Shown: positions 25,423 to 34,395 of the stretch, piece after piece
How the letters are laid out: each line of letters opens with the position of its first letter
Numbering within the stretch: position 1 is the stretch's first letter
NCBI RefSeq assembly: GCF_000702585.1
Contig: NZ_JNIQ01000001.1
Location: 1,245,001-1,309,000 of the forward strand
Direction: 5' to 3'
DNA from: Exiguobacterium aurantiacum DSM 6208
GTDB taxonomy: Bacteria > Bacillota > Bacilli > Exiguobacteriales > Exiguobacteriaceae
DNA length: 64,000 bases
Program-made: the position numbers and the translations under genes
Notes under the pieces: model-generated
What the model was told of the DNA's origin: nothing
Database searches by the model: none
Seen by the model: only the letters and a program-made list of their open reading frames with translations

Positions 25423-26265
25423 ATGATTATTAACCACAACCTTAACTCAATGAACGCACACCGTAACATGTCATTCAACACAGCACAAACAGGCAAAGCG
25501 ATGGAAAAATTGTCTTCAGGTCTTCGCATAAACCGTGCGGGTGACGATGCTGCTGGTCTTGCAATCTCTGAAAAAATGCGTGGACAGATTCGCGGTCTTG
25601 ATATGGCTTCGAAAAACGCACAAGATGGTATCTCAATGATTCAAACAGCTGAAGGCGGTTTAAACGAAACTCACTCAATCCTTCAACGTATGCGTGAACT
25701 TGCTGTTCAAGCATCAAATGACACGAACGTTGAAGTTGACCGCGAAGCAATCGGTGATGAGTTGGCGGAACTTGGTAAAGAAATTACCCGTATTAAAGAC
25801 AATACGGAGTTTAACGAACAGAAACTTTTAAATGGTTCTGCGGGTGTTTCTGGATTAGTTACTTTCCAAGTTGGAGCTAACACGGAGCAAACGATGGCGG
25901 TAGCTTTTACAACTCCTGGGATTGATTTGACTGACATCGAAACTGCTGTAGGAACTCTTGATGCTTCAAGTGTAGAGGACACAGATGCTGCTACAGCGTT
26001 GATAAAAACCATTTCTGATCAAATTGAAACAGTTTCTAAAGGCCGTTCGCTTTTAGGAGCAACACAAAATCGTCTTGAACACACTATCAACAACTTGAGT
26101 ACTTCGGCTGAGAACCTACAAGCAGCTGAATCACGCATCCGTGATGTAGATATGGCGAAAGAGATGATGAACTTTACGAAAAACAACATCCTTAACCAAG
26201 CTGCTCAAGCGATGATGAGCCAATCTAATCAGCAACCCCAAGCAGTACTCCAACTCTTACGTTAA
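25423..26265 (+). CDS. hag: Flagellin, main filament protein (Hag)
   Basis: A 280-residue flagellin. The conserved N-terminal D0/D1 (MIINHNLNSMNAHRNMSFNT, then KLSSGLRINRAGDDAAGLAI) and C-terminal D1/D0 (AAESRIRDVDMAKEMMNFTK, ending QAVLQLLR) enclose a short variable centre, giving the compact Bacillales type. The frame is open from 25306, but the ATG at 25423 has GGAGGG upstream. Codon use is more AT-rich than in neighbouring genes, partly from high expression and partly because this starts the foreign-looking segment. A second, GC-rich flagellin lies at 39893. Confidence 0.96.
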   Translation: MIINHNLNSMNAHRNMSFNTAQTGKAMEKLSSGLRINRAGDDAAGLAISEKMRGQIRGLDMASKNAQDGISMIQTAEGGLNETHSILQRMRELAVQASNDTNVEVDREAIGDELAELGKEITRIKDNTEFNEQKLLNGSAGVSGLVTFQVGANTEQTMAVAFTTPGIDLTDIETAVGTLDASSVEDTDAATALIKTISDQIETVSKGRSLLGATQNRLEHTINNLSTSAENLQAAESRIRDVDMAKEMMNFTKNNILNQAAQAMMSQSNQQPQAVLQLLR

Positions 26266-26279
26266 TTTTTAAAAAACTA

Positions 26280-26337
26280 TTAAGCAAAAAGTCACTATTC
26301 TTTTTTAGAAATAGTGACTTTTTGCTTAATTTTTTTC
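26280..26337 (+). terminator. Strong terminator after hag
   Basis: 20-base perfect arms (26280-26299 and 26310-26329) and a run of seven Ts. The same arms are AT-rich and palindromic, and the tail overlaps the next promoter. Confidence 0.92.
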
Positions 26338-26353
26338 TGTTTCCATCCGATAC
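26327..26353 (+). promoter_or_regulatory. Sigma-D-type promoter of the large surface protein
   Basis: TAAT (26327-26330), 15 bases, TCCGATAC (26346-26353). The spacing is the same as at hag and the -10 differs by one base. The -35 overlaps the tail of the hag terminator. It puts the downstream gene in the flagellar regulon. Confidence 0.68.
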
Positions 26354-26413
26354 TATTAATGGAATATAATTCTTTATTAAATCAAAAAAATACAAAATGA
26401 GGAGTTTGGTCTT

Positions 26414-29400
26414 ATGAGTTGTCAAGTAAAAAAAGTTTTATCATTATTAGTAGTTTTTGTAATGACATTTTCGCCAATCGTTCAGGCAATGGATATAATT
26501 ATCGAAGATCCAACACCGGACACCACTCCACCGCAAATTATAGAAGTGATTCCATCAGTTGAAATGGAAGTATCCCCAACACAATCACAAACGTTTAGAT
26601 TAAAAATAACTGATGATTTATCAGGAGTGAAAAGTGTTTACGTTCATTTCAAACATAGTTCGGGATTATTAAAAGTCGTTCCAATTAAGATTTTATCTGA
26701 TGATTTATTTGAAGGCACTTTCGCTGTCAACAAATACGAAAAATTTGGAGAATGGAAATTATATAGTGTAAATGTTACGGATAAAAAAGAAAATAATACT
26801 ACATATTACTCTATGGAAACAGGCTATTTTCAAGTATTTGACTTTTCATCAATTATTTACATCGTTTCAGGAACAGAGTTACGACCTATAAGTGATCCTC
26901 CAGTACTGCAATCTATAGAAATAAATACTTCTTCTGATAATAAAACCGCATCACCACTAGAGCCAGTTACCATCACTGTAAAGGTTTTAGATGATAATTT
27001 AGATGATAGTAGTGTAGGTGTAAGAGTGAAGTCTAGTAGCGGGAGTTACTATTATACAAGCTTGGCCTACAATCCTACAACTCAACTTCATAGTGGTAAG
27101 CTTCATATAAATCTGTATGGATCTCTTGGAGAGTGGATAGTAGAGTCAGTTTCAATGCTAGATGGATTCAATAGTATAACTGCTTACAATAGTAAATTAG
27201 GATTAAATCAAGAAGAAGAGTTTACATTTGAAAATGATAGTTTTTATGTAGTTGGAACAACGCCGGATTTTATTTCGCCTTCGTTGGATACGTTGGAAAG
27301 ATCACTTATTCAGGTTTCTTCAAAAAAAGCAATATTTAAATTAGGGGCCACTTTTTCTGACAATCTTTCTGGGATATCGCATGCATCAGTGGGCTATCTT
27401 CGACCTAATAAGAGTCGATTTAGTGTGCCGTTTGTTAAAGGGTTGGATGGTAAGTACTTCGCTGAAATTCCGATTGATCAATACGACCAATTAGGAAAAT
27501 GGGAACTAGAATATGTTTCAGTGATTGATAGGAATTCTAACTCCTCACTTATTTATAATTCTGCAATAAGACCGTTTGGTACTATTAGCAAAGATTTTAG
27601 TCCATATAGTTTTACAGTAAGAGGTCTCATTACGATAGAACCTGTAGTACCGTTTGGTATTGATACAAATTTTACACAAGTTGAGTTATTGCCTGGGGAC
27701 CGTAGATTACTTACGACAAACCTTACATATTCTGATGGTAATTATAAAGATGTTAGTGCAATGTCAACTGGTACCACATATTACTCTAATACTGGAAAAT
27801 TAAAAGTGGAAATGGATGGTACTATTGTTGTGAGCTCCGAGATCACTCCTGGAGAATATTTTATTGATGTAAAACATGGGGCTTTTTATAAGCGCATCAA
27901 AGTTCTAGTTCCAGGCGAGTTTTCAAAAAAAAATCGACTAATAGTTTCTCCATTGAATTTATCACTTGCAAAAGGTTCAACTCACCGTTTAAGTATTTTA
28001 GCTGAAATCGATGGGAATTTATATGATATCAATGGGTCAGGCAATGGAGTAACGTATGTAAATCAATATCCCCAGTTAGTTTCTGTAGATTCTAGTGGAT
28101 TAGTAAAGAATTTAACTGATACAATTTTAACAACAAAATTAGAAGTACATTATAAAGATTTGAAAACTACAGTTGAAATAAGACTAGATGGTCCACCAAA
28201 AATTGAGGCAATCATTAGTTCTCCTTCAGAAATTGAATTGTACAGAGGTACTAATGTTCAAATTAATAGCAGGGCACTCTATTCAGATGGCTCTTCGGAA
28301 AACATTACCAATTCTTTAAATACTACTTACACTAGTTCATTAGCAAGCAGAGTAACAGTTGATGAAACTGGATTGATTAGAGTACCTGTGAATGCTTCCT
28401 ATGGATACTCTACAATTACAGTGAAAAATGGTGCGAATTTTTCAAAAATTTTAATTAAAGTGATAGAGGATTTAAGCAATGTTATGTCCGGGATTGAGGT
28501 GAAGAGCCCGGAGACGTCGCTCGAACGAGGGGCGCGGCACCAGCTCGAAGTGATGGGCGCATACCCGACAGGGCACAAAGACATCACATCGAGTTTGGAA
28601 GGGACGACATACGTGAGTTCCGTGCCGAACCGTGTGAGTGTTAACGCGGAGGGGCTGTTGTCGGTCCCGGAGGGAGCGTCATACGGAGATGTGACGATCA
28701 CGGTGAAGAATGGGACGTTCGTGCAAAAGCTGATGGTGACGGTCGCGGAAGACACGAGCAAAACACTCGGCGGGATTGAAGTGAAAGGCCCAGAGGCGTC
28801 GCTCGAGCGAGGGGCGCGGCACCAGCTCGAAGTGATGGGCGCATACCCGACAGGGCACAAAGACATCACATCGAGTTTGGAAGGGACGACATACGTGAGT
28901 TCCGTGCCGAACCGTGTGAGTGTTAACGCGGAGGGGCTGTTGTCGGTCCCGGAGGGAGCATCGTACGGAGATGCGACGATCACGGTGAAGAATGGGACGT
29001 TCGTGCAAAAGCTGATGGTGACGGTCGCGGAAGACACGAGCAAAACACTCGGCGGGATTGAAGTGAAAGGCCCAGAGGCGTCGCTCGAACGAGGGGCGAG
29101 GCACCAGCTCGAAGTGATGGGCGCATACCCGACAGGGCACAAAGACATCACATCGAGTTTGGAAGGGACGACATACGTGAGTTCCGTGCCGAACCGTGTG
29201 AGTGTTAACGCGGAGGGGCTGTTGTCGGTCCCGGAGGGAGCGTCATACGGAGATGTGACGATCACGGTGAAGAATGGGACGTTCGTGCAAAAGCTGATGG
29301 TGACGGTCGCGGAAGACCCGAACAAAATACTCGGCGGGATTGAAGTGAAAGGCCCAGAGACGTCGCTCGAACGAGGGGCGCGGCACCAGCTCGAAGTGAT

Positions 29401-30163
29401 GGGCGCATACCCGACAGGGCACAAAGACATCACATCGAGTTTGGAAGGGACGACATACGTGAGTTCCGTGCCGAACCGTGTGAGTGTTAACGCGGAGGGG
29501 CTGTTGTCGGTCCCGGAGGGAGCGTCATACGGAGATGTGACGATCACGGTGAAGAATGGGACGTTCGTGCAAAAGCTGATGGTGACGGTCGCGGAAGACC
29601 CGAACAAAATACTCGGCGGGATTGAAGTGAAAGGCCCAGAGACGTCGCTCGAACGAGGGGCGCGGCACCAGCTCGAAGTGATAGGTGCATACCCGACAGG
29701 GCACAAAGACATCACATCGAGTAAGGAGGGAACTACATACTTGAGTTCCGTTCCGGGCAGAGTGAGTGTAAACTCCGAGGGGTTGTTGACTGTCCCACTG
29801 GGAGCGTCGTATGGTTCAGCAATCATCACTGTGAAACATGGGGTTATAAGTTACAAAATTACTGTTACCGTATCAGAGAACCCATACAGTATATTACAAG
29901 AAATACTGGTTACTGATTCCTCGATTTACTTGAGAAAAGGAGAAACTTATTCTCTATCAGTTCAAGGAGTATATTTACTCAGAACTGAAGACCTAACTTT
30001 AGGGTCGACTGGCACTACCTATTTAAGTTCAGTCCCGAGTAGAGTAGTTGCAAGTAGCGATGGTGTTTTATCGGTACCTTTCAGTGCAAGTGCTGGCACA
30101 GCTGTCATCACCATCAGAAACGGACAAAAAAATGTAAAGAAAACTATTCAAGTTATCAATTAA
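26414..30163 (+). CDS. Large secreted Ig-like repeat protein next to flagellin
   Basis: A 1249-residue protein with a signal peptide (basic start, hydrophobic core, cleavage probably after VQA at about 25). Residues 35-400 hold three related beta-rich repeats (DDLSGVKSVYVHF, GEWKLYSVNV; DNLSGISHASVGY, GKWELEYVSV). From about 410 to the end there are nine BIG2-like Ig domains of about 94 residues: three diverged, five nearly identical (693-1162) and one diverged last. There is no LPXTG motif, S-layer domain or C-terminal helix, so it is either released or held by other proteins. The gene is AT-rich except for the GC-rich repeat block. Promoter and position suggest a flagellum-linked surface protein or adhesin; function is inference. 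Confidence 0.85.
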   Translation: MSCQVKKVLSLLVVFVMTFSPIVQAMDIIIEDPTPDTTPPQIIEVIPSVEMEVSPTQSQTFRLKITDDLSGVKSVYVHFKHSSGLLKVVPIKILSDDLFEGTFAVNKYEKFGEWKLYSVNVTDKKENNTTYYSMETGYFQVFDFSSIIYIVSGTELRPISDPPVLQSIEINTSSDNKTASPLEPVTITVKVLDDNLDDSSVGVRVKSSSGSYYYTSLAYNPTTQLHSGKLHINLYGSLGEWIVESVSMLDGFNSITAYNSKLGLNQEEEFTFENDSFYVVGTTPDFISPSLDTLERSLIQVSSKKAIFKLGATFSDNLSGISHASVGYLRPNKSRFSVPFVKGLDGKYFAEIPIDQYDQLGKWELEYVSVIDRNSNSSLIYNSAIRPFGTISKDFSPYSFTVRGLITIEPVVPFGIDTNFTQVELLPGDRRLLTTNLTYSDGNYKDVSAMSTGTTYYSNTGKLKVEMDGTIVVSSEITPGEYFIDVKHGAFYKRIKVLVPGEFSKKNRLIVSPLNLSLAKGSTHRLSILAEIDGNLYDINGSGNGVTYVNQYPQLVSVDSSGLVKNLTDTILTTKLEVHYKDLKTTVEIRLDGPPKIEAIISSPSEIELYRGTNVQINSRALYSDGSSENITNSLNTTYTSSLASRVTVDETGLIRVPVNASYGYSTITVKNGANFSKILIKVIEDLSNVMSGIEVKSPETSLERGARHQLEVMGAYPTGHKDITSSLEGTTYVSSVPNRVSVNAEGLLSVPEGASYGDVTITVKNGTFVQKLMVTVAEDTSKTLGGIEVKGPEASLERGARHQLEVMGAYPTGHKDITSSLEGTTYVSSVPNRVSVNAEGLLSVPEGASYGDATITVKNGTFVQKLMVTVAEDTSKTLGGIEVKGPEASLERGARHQLEVMGAYPTGHKDITSSLEGTTYVSSVPNRVSVNAEGLLSVPEGASYGDVTITVKNGTFVQKLMVTVAEDPNKILGGIEVKGPETSLERGARHQLEVMGAYPTGHKDITSSLEGTTYVSSVPNRVSVNAEGLLSVPEGASYGDVTITVKNGTFVQKLMVTVAEDPNKILGGIEVKGPETSLERGARHQLEVIGAYPTGHKDITSSKEGTTYLSSVPGRVSVNSEGLLTVPLGASYGSAIITVKHGVISYKITVTVSENPYSILQEILVTDSSIYLRKGETYSLSVQGVYLLRTEDLTLGSTGTTYLSSVPSRVVASSDGVLSVPFSASAGTAVITIRNGQKNVKKTIQVIN
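28490..29899 (+). repeat. 282-bp in-frame tandem repeats, five units
   Basis: Units start at 28490, 28772, 29054, 29336 and 29618. The first four are almost identical; the fifth matches to about 29720 and then decays. Each codes for 94 residues (IEVKGPEASLERGARHQLEV to AEDTSKTLGG). The block is GC-rich and uses host-type codons, while flanking parts of the same gene are AT-rich, with an abrupt left border near 28485. Confidence 0.95.
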
Positions 30164-30204
30164 ATTAAATGTAGAACTAGAACGTGAGCACAGAAAATCT
30201 CATA

Positions 30205-31933
30205 GTTGTATTTTGCAATACAAATGTGGTTCTTACGCAACGTTGGCGAACGATGAGGAGCGACCGTCTGAAGTTGGTCGCTCATTTTTTTGCAATATCA
30301 ATGAGCAGGGCTCGGTTCAGGATTGCGACAAAGTACCTCAATCCTGGGCAAGTCAAAACTTTCCCTTCCATACACGAGTCGTTTCAACATCTTTAGGCGA
30401 TTGACGTCCCCTTCCACGTAATCGTTGATTTCTTTAAATCGACAAGCCGCCAGGATCACCTCTATATTTTGTTTGAGGCGACCCACGAAGCGCTTCAGTC
30501 CGGGATGTGATGTGACCTGTGGATTGGTGATCAACGCAAGGAGATGTTCCGCGTCCCTTTCACGGATTGCTCCCCGAAATCCTTGGATGAAACAGAACGG
30601 GATGGCGAGATCTCCGTAATGGGCCAACAGGGACGAGACATCGATGATGTCACCCGGTCTGGTCGCAGGCCATTGCCAGAGTAAGCGACAGACATCCTTG
30701 CGCGATATAAAAACCTGGGGTTCAGGAAGACCCTCCCTCTGAACGTCACGTGAACGGTAACGGACCGCGCCGAACGAACCTTTGTAACTAATTGCCTCAG
30801 ATGGGCATCCGTTTCCTGAAGCGTATATCGATTTAGAACACATTCTCTCAAGTGTGGCACGAAACGATCAATCAAATGAGGTCTTTGTCGTTTCGATGGG
30901 GAGGGCTCGTAAGTCGGGTCACTATATTTTTTGACGGTCCTCCAGTTCAAGTTCAGGATCCTGGCGATCGCATTCAGACTCTTCCCTTGGTGATACATGC
31001 TTTGAACCATTTCGACCAAAGGTCGTTTCTTTCCGGAATTCATCGGATGTTGCGGTTTCAAACCGTACCGATCCAGCACCTTCCTGGCTTACAGGGATTA
31101 GAGAGGGAAGGACACGCTGGCATATCGAATTGAGACATCGCCATAGGTTGTCTACGAGATGGAAGCGGTCGCTCACCACTACGATGTCCTGGTTGAGCAA
31201 CGCTTCTTGATAGGTGGGGAATCAATCGACCGATGCGCGGACAGGTCGCTTCTCCAGATTCAGAAGCCAATCCGTCAACATGTCAGCTTCGCGGGTTCGG
31301 AGCAAGTCGATGGGACGATGGATTGTTGCGTCACAGATGATGGTCCCGTATCGATGACCTTTTTTGAAGGCGAAGTCATCAATGCCGATTATCTCAGCAC
31401 AGTGACTTGGGATGGGGACACGTCGTAACACTCTGAGCAGCGTGTCGTGGCTGATTCGAAAACCTAGAACAGTTGTGACGCGTTCTGCTTCCTTCGCACT
31501 CATCGCCAACACTAAGGTTGATAGCACGCGCTCTGTACGGAGTGTTCTCCGGGAATGAGAAAGAGCCCATGGCAATCGCTCTGTAAAAATGGAGCGTGGG
31601 CATCTAGAATTGTCACAGAACCACTTTGGTACTTGAATGTGCAGGTGGAGCACTTGATGTATTCCTGAAAAGTCTTTTAGTCGTCGCTTCGCGAAACTGT
31701 GACGTTGGTGACAAGACTGAACGTAGTTTGGACAACACGCACCGTTGGACACGAGACGAACTGCAAAGTATCTCATCTCATCGTGTGAGTGAACACTCGT
31801 GATGCACAATCGATTATCCAGGAATTCTAACTCGTTCATGGAAATCAATCCTTTTTGATTTTATTCCCGTAATGTCAGCATCACTACCTCACCAATATTC
31901 CGTAAGAACCACTCCTATTTTGCACTACACAAC
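30205..31933 (-). mobile_element. Degenerate ISL3-family insertion sequence
   Basis: The ends are imperfect inverted repeats that align without gaps for about 42 bases, both containing TGTGGTTCTTACG or AGTGGTTCTTACG and ending near GTTGT. No target duplication is visible. The transposase is broken. It follows the large surface protein gene directly. Confidence 0.75.
30298..31848 (-). pseudogene. ISL3 family transposase, frameshifted
   Basis: Read on the minus strand, the first 208 codons (31848-31222) are a clear ISL3 transposase N-terminus: zinc-finger region, then IGIDDFAFKKGHRYGTIICD with the first catalytic aspartate. The protein continues in another frame at 31200-30922 (VVVSDRFHLVDNLWRCLN, second aspartate), then 31079-30531 (HTH segment SLNAIARILNLNWRTVKKYS) and 30843-30298 (FIQGFRGAIRERDAEHLLAL with the final acidic residue). 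At least three frame changes make it non-functional. Confidence 0.88.
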
Positions 31934-31977
31934 CCTGAGTAATAGACACTAAAAAAAGTCTATTGCTCAGGGTTTTT
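31931..31977 (+). terminator. Terminator-like hairpin after the ISL3 remnant
   Basis: 17-base arms (31931-31947 and 31958-31974) with one mismatch, then Ts. The left arm overlaps the outer tip of the ISL3 end. It may be the original terminator of the surface-protein gene, pushed away by the insertion, or belong to the IS. Confidence 0.6.
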
Positions 31978-31978
31978 G

Positions 31979-33170
31979 TGTACACTGGACTAAATCATAT
32001 CGGGAGTAGATTTTAGATGTCGAAGAAGCTGTTTACGTCGAAAGAGATAAATTGAGTTGAGCACAAATAAATACGTCAAGTCCGTGAGCCCGAAAGGGAT
32101 CACGTATACCGATGAGTTCAAAGAACTTTTTATGGCACAGACACTTGATGGACGGTTTCCGATAGAAATCTTCCGGGACTGCGGATTCGATACCGAGGCT
32201 GTGGGTTCTTCGCGCATAAACGCTTGTAGGAGACGCTGGTTAGCGTCTTATAAAAGAGACGGGGTAATGGGTCTGCGCGATACACGAGCGGGCAATTCAG
32301 GACGCAGCAAAGATAAAGAACTATCCACGGAAGAACGGTACGCAAAGCTCGAGGCCGAAAATAAACTGTTAAAAGCCGAGGTCGAACTATTAAAGGAGAT
32401 CCGCCTGGCGGAAGGGAGAGGAAAGCTGGACTAAGTGCATCACAAAAATAAGAGTTGATTCAAGGTGTCATCACCAAGCACGGAATGAAAGGGATGGTCA
32501 GCCATCTCTGTCACGTGGTCGGGGTGTCACGTCAGGGATACCACGCCTATTTCTCGGAACGGAGAATACAGATCAGACAGGAGCGCGAAGCGAAAGACAT
32601 GGTTCTTCGCGACCTCGTTCTGAAGGCGTTCCACTTCAAGAAGCGAAAGAAGGGAGCTAGGCAGATCAAGATGGTTCTGTCTGGTCATTTCGGTGTGTCG
32701 ATGAACCTGAAGTGCATCCGACGTATCATGCGGAAATATAACATCGTATGTCCAATCCGTAAGGCGGACCCATACAAACGGCTCATTAAGGCGACCGCTG
32801 AGCACCGGGTGGTGCCGAATCACCTCAAGCGCGAATTCAAACAGGGCACGCCCTACAAGGTCCTCCTCACCGACATCACCTACATATTTTACGGGAACGG
32901 TAAGCGCGCCTATCTTTCGACCATCGTGGACGGATCGACCAATGAGGTACTGGCACACCATCTCTCTGAGAACATCAAACTCGACCTCGTGTTGGACACG
33001 TTGAAACATTTACGTAAGAACCGGAGGGTTCGTTTGGCGAAGGATGCATTCATCCATTCAGACCAGGGCGGGCACTATACGAGTCCTACCTACCAGAAAA
33101 AGGTGAAACGTATGAGGCTAGGTCAATCCATGTCCCGGCGGGGCAACTGTTGGGACAACGCCGTCCAGGA
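31979..33170 (+). mobile_element. IS3-family element, truncated at its 3' end
   Basis: The left end TGTACACTGGAC (31979-31990) is of IS3 type. orfA is frameshifted near its start and orfB breaks off within the catalytic glutamate region. The right inverted repeat is missing; sequence from about 33171 belongs to a second IS3 remnant in the opposite orientation. Confidence 0.75.
32017..32434 (+). pseudogene. IS3 orfA (HTH protein), frameshifted
   Basis: The likely original ATG at 32017 (MSKKLFTSKEI) runs into a stop at about 32053; the protein continues in another frame from 32057 for 125 codons. That part has an HTH domain (KGITYTDEFKELFMAQTLDG, IFRDCGFDTEAVG) and a leucine-zipper segment (YAKLEAENKLLKAEVELLKE) used for OrfA-OrfB contacts. 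Confidence 0.75.
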
Positions 33171-33219
33171 ATCATCTCCTTCAAGCCGCATAAGTTTTTT
33201 TCAAATGTCCTTTACATAG
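32455..33219 (+). pseudogene. IS3 orfB transposase, 3' truncated
   Basis: An rve-type integrase core. It has HTH_21 (KKGARQIKMVLSGHFGVSMN), then the DDE residues in VLLTDITYIF and FIHSDQGGHYTS. The third motif starts normally (SMSRRGNCWDNAVQES), but the sequence after QES no longer matches IS3 transposases and ends in unrelated codons. The C-terminal part with the helix after the catalytic glutamate is lost, so it should be inactive. Confidence 0.85.
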
Positions 33220-33880
33220 GGTACAGATTAGTTCCGGGGTCATCTTTTTTAGGTTCCACTGACTACGTGCGCAATGATAGTAGCGTATGTAGTCCCCAAC
33301 CATTTTTCAAATGACCCGCACGAACGGGTGGTGAAATAGTCCTTTAAATGACCGAAGAACGATTTAATTGGTGCGTTGTCGAGACAGTTGCCCTAACGTT
33401 ACATAGACTTTACGAGTTGCTTGTAGTCCGGATGTGGATAGATTGATCCGAAGGGATAATCACCCCGAGACGCAGGTTTCCTCGGAGGAGTCTTCGAGCT
33501 TCTTCATCGTCTGAAAGACGAGATTTATGTGAAGGCTTATGAAATAGCTTGTGAGCCACAATTTAACGTGTAGCGACGTCCTATCGGGATTGTTCTAGTC
33601 GGAGGCTATCGGGAGGTGGGTGATGTCGGTCACGAAGACTTTTCCAATCATCGTCAGGTCGCCCTCAGACTCCGTGAAAAATCTGTTTGGGGTCTTTTCT
33701 CTCCATGTTTTCACGGACGGCCTTAATCTTGAAATCGGCGGTGTATTGAAGCGAGGGTTCTGAGACCGAAGCGACGTTCGGGTTTTCTTCGAGCTGCTTG
33801 GTTTGACTCATACTGAAAATGATTTTACTCATGGTTGTTTCTCCTGTCTGAATGAATAGGTTTATTATAACGCTTCGTAG
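33171..33880 (-). pseudogene. Second IS3-family remnant, heavily decayed
   Basis: On the minus strand an orfA-like start (ATG 33830-33832, MSKIIFSMSQTKQLEENPNV, then YTADFKIKAVRENM) soon hits a stop. Fragments of an OrfB follow in mixed frames: KVFVTDITHLP, GNCLDNAPIKSFFGHLKDYF and WNLKKMTPE. Several deletions and stops are present. It abuts the truncated copy at 31979 tail to tail. Confidence 0.7.
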
Positions 33881-33889
33881 ACATGCGAA

Positions 33890-33934
33890 AACCCCGAATG
33901 ATGCACTTTTTTCAAAGGTCTATCATTCGGGGTT
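33890..33934 (-). terminator. Hairpin with 13-base perfect arms
   Basis: AACCCCGAATGAT (33890-33902) and ATCATTCGGGGTT (33922-33934). The T-rich tail is better on the minus strand, but no minus-strand gene ends here. It may be a relic of what the IS elements replaced. Confidence 0.5.
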
Positions 33935-33967
33935 CAGTTCGATATTAAAAAGACTCGATTTATAATT

Positions 33968-33994
33968 TAAGAGTTATGTATTTAATGCCGATAC
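33968..33994 (+). promoter_or_regulatory. Sigma-D-type promoter of flaG-fliD
   Basis: TAAG (33968-33971), 15 bases, GCCGATAC (33987-33994), 32 bases before the flaG ATG. Confidence 0.72.
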
Positions 33995-34026
33995 TAATGA
34001 TGAATATAATAAAGGGGAGTATAAAA

Positions 34027-34383
34027 ATGAGCTCTACGATTTCGGAAATTCGCCTTCATTTGCCGTCCTCAGTGTTACCTTATGAACAAACAAAAAATAT
34101 GTTCACTGAAGATTCTCAAAAACGTTTAGCTGATGAGGGAATCGTAGTTTTGCCGACTCCTCAGCATGTAACAAAACTTGAAACAGCCATTGAGAAAGCT
34201 AACCACTCATTAGATTTGCAGTTAACAGGACTCAAGTTCATTAAACATGAAAAGCTAAACGATTACTACATTCAAATTGTAGATACAAATAACGAAGTAA
34301 TAAGAGAAATTCCTAGCAAACAATCACTCGATTTTTTTGCTGCTTTTATGGAGTTCAATCGATTATTTGATGAACGTGTGTAA
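34027..34383 (+). CDS. flaG: FlaG family flagellar protein
   Basis: A 118-residue FlaG. The conserved C-terminal block is LKFIKHEKLNDYYIQIVDTN, EVIREIPSKQ and FFAAFMEF. FlaG is linked to filament length and lies beside fliD in many flagellates. The frame is open from 33976 through the promoter, but the ATG at 34027 has AAAGGGGAG ahead of it. Composition is AT-rich. It lies 12 bases before fliD. Confidence 0.88.
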   Translation: MSSTISEIRLHLPSSVLPYEQTKNMFTEDSQKRLADEGIVVLPTPQHVTKLETAIEKANHSLDLQLTGLKFIKHEKLNDYYIQIVDTNNEVIREIPSKQSLDFFAAFMEFNRLFDERV

Positions 34384-34395
34384 GGAGGAGAAGAT

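Noticed and set aside
28399-29829. A 476-codon open frame on the minus strand across the repeats
   Set aside because: It is a by-product of the tandem repeat: one open unit on the opposite strand stays open in every copy. No ribosome site, and the sense strand codes for a clear secreted repeat protein.
28490-29899. CRISPR-like periodic repeat
   Set aside because: The 282-bp units are contiguous, in frame and without spacers; they code for Ig-like domains.
26414-30163. LPXTG or S-layer anchoring of the large surface protein
   Set aside because: The C-terminus ends in a repeat (KKTIQVIN) with no sorting signal, hydrophobic tail or SLH domain.
30164-34026. A defence or cargo system in the AT-rich island
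   Set aside because: Everything readable on both strands is ISL3 or IS3 transposase debris plus hairpins; no toxin, nuclease, methylase or reverse transcriptase motif was found.
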